From: Aestuariibacter sp. A3R04 | GTDB taxonomy: Bacteria > Pseudomonadota > Gammaproteobacteria > Enterobacterales > Alteromonadaceae | Length of the DNA stretch: 64,000 nt | Assembly (NCBI RefSeq): GCF_018860805.1 | Contig: NZ_JAHKQR010000009.1 | Location: 17,740 to 81,739 of the forward strand | Direction of reading: 5' to 3' | Part shown: piece by piece, positions 56,442-64,000 of the stretch | How positions within the stretch are numbered: the stretch's first letter is position 1 | How the letters are laid out: each line of letters opens with the position of its first letter | Notes under the pieces: model-generated | Database searches by the model: none | Told to the model about the DNA's origin: nothing | The model's input: only the letters and a program-made list of their open reading frames with translations | Program-made: the position numbers and the translations under genes

Positions 56442-58304
56442 TTATTGTGGTGAAGTATTTGACGGAACGATATTTTCCGGCAGTATCAGAACAATTTCTG
56501 TACCTCCCTCTGCGGTTGAAGTAACGGTGATTTGACCGTTCAGGATATGGGTCACCCAGAAGTGAACCAAGTACAAATGCTGGTCAAGTTTACCTGTGCT
56601 GGCAGACGGTTCTGATGAGCCAGCGCTTATCAGTGTATCGCTTTCAATGTCATCGTTGCGCAGACGAAGTTCAATCGCCCCTCCCGGTGTTTTGGCGACT
56701 TTCAGCGAAATATGGCTGCAATGATTTGCGGTACTGTTGTTGTCCAGTGCATTGTAAATAAGGTTTTGAATAATTTGCGCGTAAAGTCCGGGGAGGCTGT
56801 GCGTATTGATGTCTCCGTCGATGTCAACACGAATGTCTACCTGTTTGTCATGGGCGTGTTTTTCGATCGTTTTTATAAGGTCGTTCACCACCCGATTTAC
56901 TGAAAACAGGGTGGGGCTGCTGTGCCTTCTGTCACGAGCCAAACGACTAAAACGTTTAACGAGTTCATCTGCGCTGTGTAAATTGGCAACGGATAAATCG
57001 GTGCTTTCTTTACTGTAAGCGATAAAATCGAGTAAATCACTATGTCTCAACTCGTGTTGCGAAGTGTTCTCAAGATGAGTCACTTTGTCTTGCAGCGCAC
57101 AGGTGTACATCATGGCATCGCCGATGGAGTTGCTGAGTTCATCTGTCACATTGGTCAACAGTATGCTTAACGACGCCATTTTTTCAGACTCCATGAGCTC
57201 GCTACGCAGTTGGGTTTGGCTATTCAGTGCTGTTAATAATTCAGTTTTTTCTACAAGCAGTTGCTTGTTTAGTTGTGCAAGTGTTGTCTGGCGTTTTAGT
57301 TCTCTTAAAATTAGCAAGCTCAGGAACGAAAATACGCTAATGAACACGACAAAAGCCGGTATGAATGCCGACTTTTTTATGAGGTGGTAGTCAGACGCAT
57401 CAGTGTAGGTCAGAACGATGTAATGATCAGTAAAATAACCCTGGCGCACTTTTAGATGCAGTTGCAAGGCACTGTAAAGGGCACCGTTACTGTCTTCTGT
57501 GATCGACATTTGCGGTGTTTGGAGGATATATTGTTGTAAGGCTGAGTCTTCTAGCGAAATTTCATTTGCCAGGCCTCGACTGCGTTGCCAGGTTAACTGA
57601 CTATTCGGATGGAGCATCCATTCCTTGTTTCCTGAGGCGACTAGCAATTTAGTATTGACGGTTTCCAGTGAGGTAAAATACCTCAATAGGTAGCTGAGGT
57701 CGAAATTGAGGATAAGAAAGCCCTCTCCTAATGGGTGAGAGGGAAAGGTGTGCAGAATAACCCGCAACGTGGGCTGATAGGGCGTAGTTATTTCACCCCT
57801 TTCGACATTCAGGTCAATAGATGAAAGGATGATACTTCCCTGAGGAGTATTCTGCGCTCTTGCAACATAATCTCTGTGTGATTTGTCCTGAAGGTCTTCC
57901 AACGGGGTAATTTGTATTCCATCAGCACGAAAATCTACCCGTATTTTTTCCACGCCTGATAAATTAAGCCAGCGCATTTGTGATAGGTTATTCAGCACAC
58001 GACCGATGTGAAGAAAATGTTCTTCATAACTCGAGCCGTCGTTGTTTTTAGACCGGTCAATAAGATGTTCATTTGCCAGACGCACAATGTTGGTTATATC
58101 TCCGACTTCCTGACTAAAAGCCGAGTTCACACTGGAAATGATGGCCGAATGCTCTTTTTCGATGATAGACAGTTCTTTGTCGTGATACCACTGATACACC
58201 ATCAGGGCGGACAAAAATGATAAGGTGATGTTCAGAGCATACAACAGGACGTGGTTGAGCCCCGTTTTTAGGCCGGATACAGGGGGTTTTTCAATGGGAA
58301 TCAC
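56442..58304 (-). CDS. Histidine-kinase-like membrane protein lacking the phospho-acceptor His
   Basis: The 620-residue protein has two membrane helices (about 18-38 and 312-334) flanking a dCache-like periplasmic sensor domain, then a coiled coil and a kinase-like region. In the HisKA segment MASLSILLTNVTDELSNSIG the place of the usual His (VAHELN) is Asp388. The ATP-binding part keeps an N-box (QNLIYNALDN), but the following DxGxG loop is not recognisable and the rest is degenerate. It therefore looks like a pseudokinase sensor. No response regulator is adjacent. Confidence 0.83.
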   Translation of the reverse strand: MIPIEKPPVSGLKTGLNHVLLYALNITLSFLSALMVYQWYHDKELSIIEKEHSAIISSVNSAFSQEVGDITNIVRLANEHLIDRSKNNDGSSYEEHFLHIGRVLNNLSQMRWLNLSGVEKIRVDFRADGIQITPLEDLQDKSHRDYVARAQNTPQGSIILSSIDLNVERGEITTPYQPTLRVILHTFPSHPLGEGFLILNFDLSYLLRYFTSLETVNTKLLVASGNKEWMLHPNSQLTWQRSRGLANEISLEDSALQQYILQTPQMSITEDSNGALYSALQLHLKVRQGYFTDHYIVLTYTDASDYHLIKKSAFIPAFVVFISVFSFLSLLILRELKRQTTLAQLNKQLLVEKTELLTALNSQTQLRSELMESEKMASLSILLTNVTDELSNSIGDAMMYTCALQDKVTHLENTSQHELRHSDLLDFIAYSKESTDLSVANLHSADELVKRFSRLARDRRHSSPTLFSVNRVVNDLIKTIEKHAHDKQVDIRVDIDGDINTHSLPGLYAQIIQNLIYNALDNNSTANHCSHISLKVAKTPGGAIELRLRNDDIESDTLISAGSSEPSASTGKLDQHLYLVHFWVTHILNGQITVTSTAEGGTEIVLILPENIVPSNTSPQ

Positions 58305-58455
58305 TCAACATGGCACCTAAGAATGACACAGCAGCTAAAATCGCGTTGCGTCTGTATCTGCAAACGTTATATTGAGTTTCGACTATTTTCTTGAATTTGC
58401 AAGTGGAGAGGTGATTAATACGCCACCCAATGGATGGCGTATTAGATAATAAGGA

Positions 58456-59583
58456 CTAAGCAAATTGAGGGGCTAAAGATTGCAGTTGTAACCACTTTTC
58501 TTTTTGCAGCGCCAACGCGTGCTTTAGTTCTTTGTAGTGAAAATCGATTTCCAAGCGTTCTACACTTCGTGTCAGATGCCGTTTTCGAATAGCCATGAGG
58601 CGCTTCTTAGCTTCGTAATAGGCAGTCATTTTCTGTACCAGTAAATCGTATTCCTGCTGTACTTTTACCAGCAATTCGTCGGCATCAGGTATAGCGGCGA
58701 GTTTGGCACTCGTTTTTTGAAGTTGCATAGCGGCTCTGGCTTTTTCAATTCGCTCTTCGGGAACCTGCCGCAAATTGGATGTGAGCCCCACAAACGAGAG
58801 CCCTTTAATCAGCCATTTTGTGGGGTCAAACTGCCACCAGTGAATACCATTGCGGTAGTCGTATTCGAAAATATGGTGGTAGTTATGGTACCCTTCACCG
58901 AATGTAAAAAAGGCCAAAATGCCGTTGTCTCGCGCAGTATTCTTATCGGTATAGGGCTGGCTGCCCCAATAATGAGCCAGAGAATTAATAAAAAAGGTAA
59001 CATGATGGACGAGAAACAAGCGAAATACGCCAGCAAAAAGCATCATACTCAACACGTCACCGTTGAGCCAGCCCAGTAGACCAGTGATACCGAAATTAGC
59101 GGTTAAAACTATAGGCAGATAATACTTGTGCTGCCACACTACCACTGCATCTTTTTGCAGGTCGCGGCAATTGCTGTAGTCATCATAACGGTGAGACTGG
59201 TATTCCCGCAACATCCATCCGATATGGGCGAACCACAATCCGCGTTTGGCAGAGTATGGATCCCGTTCGTTATTGTCTACATGGCGATGGTGGACTCGGT
59301 GATCTGAAGACCAATGCAATATGCTGTTTTGCAACGCCATTGCACCACCAATAGCAAGAATGACACGGACGACAATATTGGCGTCATAGGTTTTGTGGGA
59401 CCACAAGCGATGATATCCAGCGGTGATTGACATACCTGTAAAGTAAAAAAGGCAGATAGCAACAATCACTTCTGTCGTATCGAAACCTATGGTCATGGCC
59501 CAGAGCGGAACACCGAGCAGGGCGATTGTACCGGTAATAATGAATACCAGTACATTTGTGAGAATAATTCGAGGTTTTTTCAT
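58456..59583 (-). CDS. Acyl-CoA/acyl-lipid delta-9 desaturase
   Basis: The 375-residue membrane-bound di-iron desaturase introduces cis double bonds into fatty acyl chains. The three histidine boxes are HRLWSH, HWSSDHRVHHRH and HNYHH. Four or so membrane helices surround them. The C-terminal 90 residues are an extended charged helix (KARAAMQLQKTSAKLAAIPDADELLVKVQQEY...). The start could be the ATG at 59583 or a GTG two codons upstream. A FabR-type operator lies just upstream. Confidence 0.92.
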   Translation of the reverse strand: MKKPRIILTNVLVFIITGTIALLGVPLWAMTIGFDTTEVIVAICLFYFTGMSITAGYHRLWSHKTYDANIVVRVILAIGGAMALQNSILHWSSDHRVHHRHVDNNERDPYSAKRGLWFAHIGWMLREYQSHRYDDYSNCRDLQKDAVVVWQHKYYLPIVLTANFGITGLLGWLNGDVLSMMLFAGVFRLFLVHHVTFFINSLAHYWGSQPYTDKNTARDNGILAFFTFGEGYHNYHHIFEYDYRNGIHWWQFDPTKWLIKGLSFVGLTSNLRQVPEERIEKARAAMQLQKTSAKLAAIPDADELLVKVQQEYDLLVQKMTAYYEAKKRLMAIRKRHLTRSVERLEIDFHYKELKHALALQKEKWLQLQSLAPQFA

Positions 59584-59594
59584 GTTCACAACTC

Positions 59595-59612
59595 AGCTTA
59601 CAACTGTACGCT
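59595..59612. promoter_or_regulatory. FabR-type operator upstream of the desaturase
   Basis: AGCTTACAACTGTACGCT is a near-perfect palindrome (AGCtTAC-AACT-GTACGCT) that matches the AGCGTAC/GTACGCT half-sites bound by FabR in E. coli. It lies 12 nt from the desaturase start, where repressor binding would block transcription, and faces the divergent fabR gene. Confidence 0.65.
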
Positions 59613-59819
59613 AATTTAGCGTTTTCCCTTCCATCAAGCAAGGAAAATGACGGTTTTTACCACTAAAGCATAGTCCAGTCTTTTCATCTGGCACAGGAGG
59701 AGTTTTTAACTCTTTGAGTTTGTACCGTTTTTAATATTGGGCTAACCCTTAACAAGGCTCGCATCACAGGCGTTATCAGGTAAACTATGATTTGAGAATC
59801 GCAGGGGTAGGAGTACAGG

Positions 59820-60428
59820 GTGACGAGACAGGAACAAAAGCTAAAAACGCGACAAAATATAATTGATGCTGCTTTTGGCTTGCTTGATGAGCAGCGCAGT
59901 TTGTCCGCCGTCAGTTTAAGAGAGGTCTCACGAGCTGCGGGTATTGCCCCTACGTCTTTTTATCGTCACTTTAAAGACATAGACGAACTGGGGCTAACGC
60001 TGGTGGACGAGGCGGGTTTAGCACTTCGTCAGCTAATGCGTCAGGCGCGACGAAGAATCGCGTCGGGAGGGGGGGTAATTGACACGTCGGTAGATACCTT
60101 TATGGAGTTTATAACTGCTAATACGAATGTATTTCGTCTGTTGTTAAGAGAGCATACCGGTACCTCTACGGCCTATCGAATGGCCGTACTGCGGGAGATT
60201 CAGCATTTCATCGAAGAGCTGGCGGATTATATTGTGGAAAGTCAGGGCGTTGAGCATCAGCTTGCCAGTCTGCAGGCGGAAGCAATGGTGAGGTTGGTTT
60301 TCAGTGCTGGTGCTGAAGCTCTGGAAGTTGATGTGGCGTTGAGACAGGATATTGGCAGGCGGGTGAAGGCCCAATTGCGATTTGTACAATTGGGCGCAAC
60401 CCATTACCGGCCAAAAGGTGATAGCTAG
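59820..60428 (+). CDS. fabR: Unsaturated fatty acid biosynthesis repressor FabR
   Basis: FabR is a TetR-family repressor that senses the ratio of unsaturated to saturated acyl chains and represses unsaturated fatty-acid genes. The 202-residue protein has an N-terminal HTH ([49 protein letters not shown]) and the FabR-type C-terminal domain ([34 protein letters not shown]). The start is GTG. It is divergent from the desaturase and ends adjacent to the convergent trmA. Confidence 0.92.
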   Translation: MTRQEQKLKTRQNIIDAAFGLLDEQRSLSAVSLREVSRAAGIAPTSFYRHFKDIDELGLTLVDEAGLALRQLMRQARRRIASGGGVIDTSVDTFMEFITANTNVFRLLLREHTGTSTAYRMAVLREIQHFIEELADYIVESQGVEHQLASLQAEAMVRLVFSAGAEALEVDVALRQDIGRRVKAQLRFVQLGATHYRPKGDS

Positions 60429-61529
60429 CTAAACGTTGGTTTTCCTCACTAGTTTCACACCGGCTTCGATATGGTGGGTAAAAGGGAATTGGTCAAACAG
60501 GGCTGTTGCTTCCACCCTATGGGTTTGTGTCAGGACCTGGAGGTTAGCTGCCAGCGTATCTGGATTACAGGATATGTAAATAATATCGTCATAATCCTGA
60601 ATCATTTTTAGCGATGCGTCATCAAGCCCCGCCCGCGGCGGGTCGACCAATACAGTGGTAAAGTTGTAACGTGATAGATCGATACCATTCAAACGGGAAA
60701 ACGTCCGACCGGTTTTTAGGGCCTCAGTAAATTCCTCGGCAGATAATCGGACAATATCAACATTTTCAATGTTATTGATGTCGATGTTAAATTGCGCAGC
60801 TTGTACTGAGGGCTTGGCTATTTCTGTTCCGATAACCCGTCTGAAGCGACTGGCTAAGGGCAATGAGAAATTCCCAGCACCACAATACATTTCCAGCAGA
60901 TCGCCTTCACTTGATTCACAGACGGAAAGCGCCCACTCTATCATCTTGCAATTTACTTTCGCGTTGGGCTGGGTAAAGCTGTTCTCGATATGCTTAAACT
61001 GAAACTCACGATTATTCACTGGCAGCGATTCAATGATAAAGTCGTAGCCCAATATTTTTTTTTGTTTCCTAGCCCGACCAATAATATTCACAGTGCCAAA
61101 CCGTTTTGACAGTGTTTCTCTTAGCGCTGCGGCGGTGCTTTCCCATTCATCATCAAGCTGGCGATGGTACAAAAGACTGATTACTAACTCTCCAGACAAA
61201 CCCGTCAAATAATCTATCTGAAAGAGCTTTTTTCGCAGCACGGGTTGCGGGCGAATAGTCTCCATCAGTGCCTCCATCACGGCATTGATGGTTGCACTGG
61301 CTGGCGGAAATTCATCAACGCGATATTTTTCTTTGGTCTCGCTGTTAAACATAATGTGATACAGATCATCACCGTCGTGCCAGACGCGAAACTCTGCTCG
61401 CATGCGATAGCCGGTTTCTTCTGAACTAAAAACAGACAACGGAGGGCTGTCAAAGCGCGCCAGTAAACTCGCTAAGCGGTGGGTTTTTTCTTCAAGTTGC
61501 GCTTTGTATTGCTGACTGTGATTTTGCAT
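60429..61529 (-). CDS. trmA: tRNA (uracil-5-)-methyltransferase TrmA
   Basis: TrmA makes 5-methyluridine at position 54 of the tRNA T-loop. I start at the ATG at 61529 ([19 protein letters not shown]), which matches the family start and gives 366 residues, as in E. coli; the frame runs 48 codons upstream. [16 protein letters not shown] is the SAM site, FTQPNAKVN is a family motif, and VDPPRAG plus ISCNPDTL surround the catalytic Cys. Confidence 0.95.
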   Translation of the reverse strand: MQNHSQQYKAQLEEKTHRLASLLARFDSPPLSVFSSEETGYRMRAEFRVWHDGDDLYHIMFNSETKEKYRVDEFPPASATINAVMEALMETIRPQPVLRKKLFQIDYLTGLSGELVISLLYHRQLDDEWESTAAALRETLSKRFGTVNIIGRARKQKKILGYDFIIESLPVNNREFQFKHIENSFTQPNAKVNCKMIEWALSVCESSEGDLLEMYCGAGNFSLPLASRFRRVIGTEIAKPSVQAAQFNIDINNIENVDIVRLSAEEFTEALKTGRTFSRLNGIDLSRYNFTTVLVDPPRAGLDDASLKMIQDYDDIIYISCNPDTLAANLQVLTQTHRVEATALFDQFPFTHHIEAGVKLVRKTNV

Positions 61530-61677
61530 GGTAAACAAGTTCGTTTTGCGTTGCCGTCTGGGCTGCGCATTGTAGAGTGTTTCTAATATTGTGCAATCCA
61601 CAAGAATATATTGCATTAAAATTAAACAATTTCTCTTCGCTGCCGATATCAAGAGAGAGGATAGTGAGGACAAGATT

Positions 61678-63000
61678 ATGAACGTAGGTGATATTAAGGC
61701 ATTTGTTAGTGAGCAAAAGCCCGTTGTTACTGAACAAAAATCAGTGGAAGACCCCGTTAAAGCAATGAAAAAGCAGTTGCAGCAAGAAGGGCTTCGACAA
61801 GCGGTTGAGTTTCAACAAAGCCAAAATGCTTCGGTTAGTATGAGTACTTCCCAGACATCCATCGGTTTAAAGGTTTACAGTTCATCGATGGAATCACAGG
61901 TCACCGTGGATGGTCAGAAAGGGAAGTTTGGTAAAGAAACCGATGAGACCAAAGAAAAAGAAGCTTCATTGTTTGATTTTGAAGCTGTTGCAAAAAATGT
62001 TATGCGCTTTGTAGGAGGCGTAATTCAAGGGGCTGCCGATAGTGGCGCGGACGCTGATAAGTTAAACGGCCTTTTCTCCCAGGCAAGAGACGGTGTGGCG
62101 CGTGGCATAGCATTAGCTCAGCGAGATATTGGCGGGCTTATGAATGACGAGATTTCAACAGGTATTGATCGCAGCCAATCGTTAATTGAGAACCGACTTA
62201 CTGATCTAGAGAATAGATTACTCGACAAGGCAAGCGACTCGTCAGCACATGCTGTTGAAAATGAGTTGAATGCTGGCATTGCTAACGCGGCATCGGCCAG
62301 TTTACTTATTCGCACTCGAGACGGTGATGAAGTAACGTTGAGTTTTGAAAGCAGTCAGTCTTACCAGTATCAACGGCAGTTAAACAGCAATGAAGTTGTT
62401 TCTGGCGAAATCGGTTCTGCAAGTGAGCAGCCGGTGGATAGTACACGGTATTCTGAGAATTACAGTTTCTTTGAGAAACAAGGAATTAGTTTTTCTCTCA
62501 AAGGTGAATTAGATGATGGGGAATTAACGGCAATTGCTGATCTGGTGGGGTCTGTTAATGACCTTGCTGATACGTTCTACTCTGGTGATATCGACTCGGC
62601 CTTTGAACAGGCGTTGGAAATTGGGTATGACGACGAAGAGTTGGTTGGCTATGCACTTCAGATGAATCGAGTACAGCAAACTGAAGTGGTTAGAACCTAT
62701 GGCGAAATACAACATTACAAAGAAGGTTCTGAAAGTGGCACTCATGGCGATGAGGCTCGTCCAATAGCGCAGTATCTCGATAAGATGCTCAGCGTGTTTG
62801 AAAGTGCCGTTGATAAGCTGGCATCAGGTGAAGATTTCAATTCTTTAATCAACGGGCTTATAAATGAAATGAAAGATGTTCAGGTACCGGATTTAGTTTC
62901 CGCAATAAATCGCTTTCATACCTTCAATCAGCGATTGTTAGAAGCAGTGCCCGAACAACAAAAAACACAACCGATTAAAACGCCAAGTGCAGAGCAGTAG
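61678..63000 (+). CDS. DUF5610-like protein of unknown function
   Basis: The 440-residue cytosolic protein begins [13 protein letters not shown] after a strong GTGAGGA site; the longer frame from 61591 is spurious. [61 protein letters not shown] resembles DUF5610. The N-terminus is rich in Q, S and K (low complexity), and the second half is acidic with helices. No enzyme motif is seen. Such proteins are often found in marine gammaproteobacteria, sometimes near motility genes, but none are here. Confidence 0.65.
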   Translation: MNVGDIKAFVSEQKPVVTEQKSVEDPVKAMKKQLQQEGLRQAVEFQQSQNASVSMSTSQTSIGLKVYSSSMESQVTVDGQKGKFGKETDETKEKEASLFDFEAVAKNVMRFVGGVIQGAADSGADADKLNGLFSQARDGVARGIALAQRDIGGLMNDEISTGIDRSQSLIENRLTDLENRLLDKASDSSAHAVENELNAGIANAASASLLIRTRDGDEVTLSFESSQSYQYQRQLNSNEVVSGEIGSASEQPVDSTRYSENYSFFEKQGISFSLKGELDDGELTAIADLVGSVNDLADTFYSGDIDSAFEQALEIGYDDEELVGYALQMNRVQQTEVVRTYGEIQHYKEGSESGTHGDEARPIAQYLDKMLSVFESAVDKLASGEDFNSLINGLINEMKDVQVPDLVSAINRFHTFNQRLLEAVPEQQKTQPIKTPSAEQ

Positions 63001-63028
63001 TAATAAATAACTGCGTGACAGATATAAG

Positions 63029-63052
63029 AAACCCGGGCATGCCCGGGTTTGT
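63029..63052. terminator. Terminator between convergent genes
   Basis: AAACCCGGGC-AT-GCCCGGGTTT is a strong palindromic hairpin followed by GTTTT. It ends the DUF5610-like gene and possibly the convergent RRM gene. Confidence 0.85.
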
Positions 63053-63066
63053 TTTAAATTGCAGTT

Positions 63067-63552
63067 CTATTCTTCGGAATCAGATTCACCTTTCTCCCTT
63101 GCTGCTCTTACTTTAAGCGTTCTTTCTAAAAACACCTTGTCGTTTAACTGACCAATAGCAGCATCTACATCGGCGGTTACCACTTCTATAAAACCGTAAC
63201 CTTTGCGTTTACCTGTTCGGCGATCTTTCATTAAACGAACACTTTGCACATTGATATAATGATTAAAGTACTCTTTAACCGCATCTTCATTTGCCTTATA
63301 AGGCAAATTGCCCACATATAGCGTTGCCGTTTCAGCGTTAGCTGATGGGGCACTGCGAGTGGGGCCAGGAGTATGTTGCGAAGAAGCACTTAGTAAAGAA
63401 GCCAACCATGGCGTAACAATACCACTAACCAATAAAGAAATAGCAACAGTGATCGGTAAGGAATCTTCAAAACTGGCCGAAGAAAAAATCACATAGCCTG
63501 CTACAGCGAAAACCGCGCTAATAATTGCGCATGGAACGAAGCCTACTTTCAT
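63067..63552 (-). CDS. Membrane-anchored RNA-recognition-motif protein
   Basis: The 161-residue protein starts with two membrane helices (about residues 4-24 and 33-56), then a short linker and one RRM domain (about 75-155) with RNP2 TLYVGNLP and RNP1 GKRKGYGFIEV. The C-terminus is acidic (GESDSEE). It should hold RNA at the inner membrane. It lies next to and divergent from the rRNA operon promoters. A specific function is unknown. Confidence 0.85.
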   Translation of the reverse strand: MKVGFVPCAIISAVFAVAGYVIFSSASFEDSLPITVAISLLVSGIVTPWLASLLSASSQHTPGPTRSAPSANAETATLYVGNLPYKANEDAVKEYFNHYINVQSVRLMKDRRTGKRKGYGFIEVVTADVDAAIGQLNDKVFLERTLKVRAAREKGESDSEE

Positions 63553-63735
63553 ATACCTACCTTAATTATTTTTAGTGAACGGTGGAGGCTGCTTATAGTT
63601 TACTCATTTGTTACAAATTGAACAACGATCTGTTGAAATAGTATACTAAAGGCTAGTCCGCAACGAGCATTTGTAGGAAAACTAGACGTTTAACCCTGTT
63701 TTTGTAGAAAATCACTAAAAAGGATAAAAAAGGGG

Positions 63736-63763
63736 TTGACGAAAAAACTCTAATGCGTAGAAT
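63736..63763 (+). promoter_or_regulatory. rrn promoter P1
   Basis: -35 TTGACG (63736-63741) and -10 TAGAAT (63758-63763) have a 16-nt spacer and a GC-rich GCGC discriminator, as is typical of ppGpp-sensitive stable-RNA promoters. Confidence 0.8.
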
Positions 63764-63884
63764 GCGCACCACTTCGACGGGGAACGTCAAACGGGCCGCG
63801 AAGAAGTCGTTATAAGAGCTTTAGTAAAGTGTCTGGTAGCGGTTTTCACTGAAAACACTTTAGAAAATAAATTTCAAAAAGTTG

Positions 63885-63912
63885 TTGACACTGAAAACGA
63901 AGCGCGTAGAAT
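63885..63912 (+). promoter_or_regulatory. rrn promoter P2
   Basis: -35 TTGACA (63885-63890) and -10 TAGAAT (63907-63912) have the same 16-nt spacer and GCGCG discriminator as P1. The -10 context GCGTAGAATGCGC is nearly the same in both. Confidence 0.8.
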
Positions 63913-63966
63913 GCGCGTCCCGCTTCAGGGGAAACCACTGAAGCTGCTGACAAAAGTTAGCAAAAA

Positions 63967-63979
63967 TGTTCTTTAACAA
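63967..63979 (+). promoter_or_regulatory. boxA antitermination site of the rRNA leader
   Basis: TGTTCTTTAACAA matches the rrn leader boxA, bound by NusB/NusE for antitermination. ACAATCTGTG at the window end resembles the sequence just before mature 16S in related bacteria. Confidence 0.82.
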
Positions 63980-64000
63980 ATTATAACAAGACAATCTGTG

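Larger units (their letters stand above)
63553..64000 (+). promoter_or_regulatory. rRNA operon promoter and leader region
   Basis: This 448-nt stretch holds two tandem rRNA promoters and the antitermination leader. The A-rich run before P1 (about 63700-63730) could act as an UP element. The end of the window (CTTTAACAAATTATAACAAG...) matches the 16S leader of gammaproteobacterial rrn operons, so the 16S gene begins beyond 64000. Confidence 0.85.

Overview
The window comes from a Gram-negative marine gammaproteobacterium, most likely in or near the Alteromonadaceae. The evidence is a complete Na+-translocating NADH:quinone reductase (nqrABCDEF) operon with its flavin transferase and NqrM assembly factor, a FabV-type enoyl-ACP reductase, an outer-membrane protein of the TIGR04219 type, DUF2333 and TIGR03899 proteins, many c-di-GMP proteins, and moderate GC content. 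It reads as ordinary chromosome. I found no insertion sequences, prophage genes, integrases, CRISPR arrays or tRNA genes. The right edge enters the leader of an rRNA operon (tandem promoters plus boxA), so 16S rRNA should begin just past position 64000.

Layout. Positions 1-8950: fabV, a long structured nqr leader, nqrABCDEF, apbE and nqrM, which together build and flavinylate the sodium-pumping respiratory complex. Positions 9000-14820: DNA polymerase IV with a DUF1653 gene, a PLP-dependent dehydratase (minus strand), a PAS-GGDEF-EAL c-di-GMP protein and a small PH-domain protein. Positions 14870-21600: a periplasmic dipeptidyl peptidase IV, an NAD(P)-binding protein with trmN, an orphan GH8 lipoprotein, a lone ExbD, an HExxH protein and flavodoxin FldB. 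Positions 21600-30010: a PhoD-like phosphatase, a lipoprotein, MsrA, a DCC thiol protein with an SDR, an NSS-family Na+ symporter, a YeeZ-like protein and a YggN/DUF2884 protein. Positions 30370-34931: a small membrane protein, a YbdG-like mechanosensitive channel, two translationally coupled acyltransferases and S-formylglutathione hydrolase.

Positions 34955-40522 (minus strand) hold the most interesting region. It is a compact gene set encoding a two-TM membrane protein, a cytosolic coiled-coil protein, a transmembrane protein that joins a Roadblock/LC7-like cytosolic domain to a periplasmic OmpA-like peptidoglycan-binding domain, a Ras-like small GTPase, and a sensor protein with a degenerate GGDEF and an intact EAL domain. 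The last three genes are separated by 2 nt or overlap by 4 nt. I infer an envelope-to-c-di-GMP signalling module that works through a bacterial small GTPase. Its function is not known to me.

Positions 40900-46100: dusA, a small secreted protein, and a phage-shock region (pspA with a sigma-54 promoter, a PspC-like protein, a membrane protein, DUF2333 and TIGR04219 proteins). pspB is absent and pspF is not found in the window. Positions 46260-50535: cysJIH for assimilatory PAPS and sulfite reduction. Positions 50539-58300: a TIGR03899 protein, a response regulator-DUF3369-GGDEF-EAL protein, a uracil-DNA glycosylase family protein, sthA, and a histidine-kinase-like protein whose phospho-acceptor His is Asp. 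Positions 58456-60428: a delta-9 acyl desaturase divergent from its probable repressor FabR, with a recognisable FabR-type operator between them. Positions 60429-63552: trmA, a DUF5610-like protein and a membrane-anchored RRM protein. The end is the rRNA operon promoter region.

All calls come from reading the sequence and remembered family motifs. No database searches were run. Where an open frame extends upstream of the likely start, the start was chosen by ribosome-binding site, translational coupling or family N-terminus.
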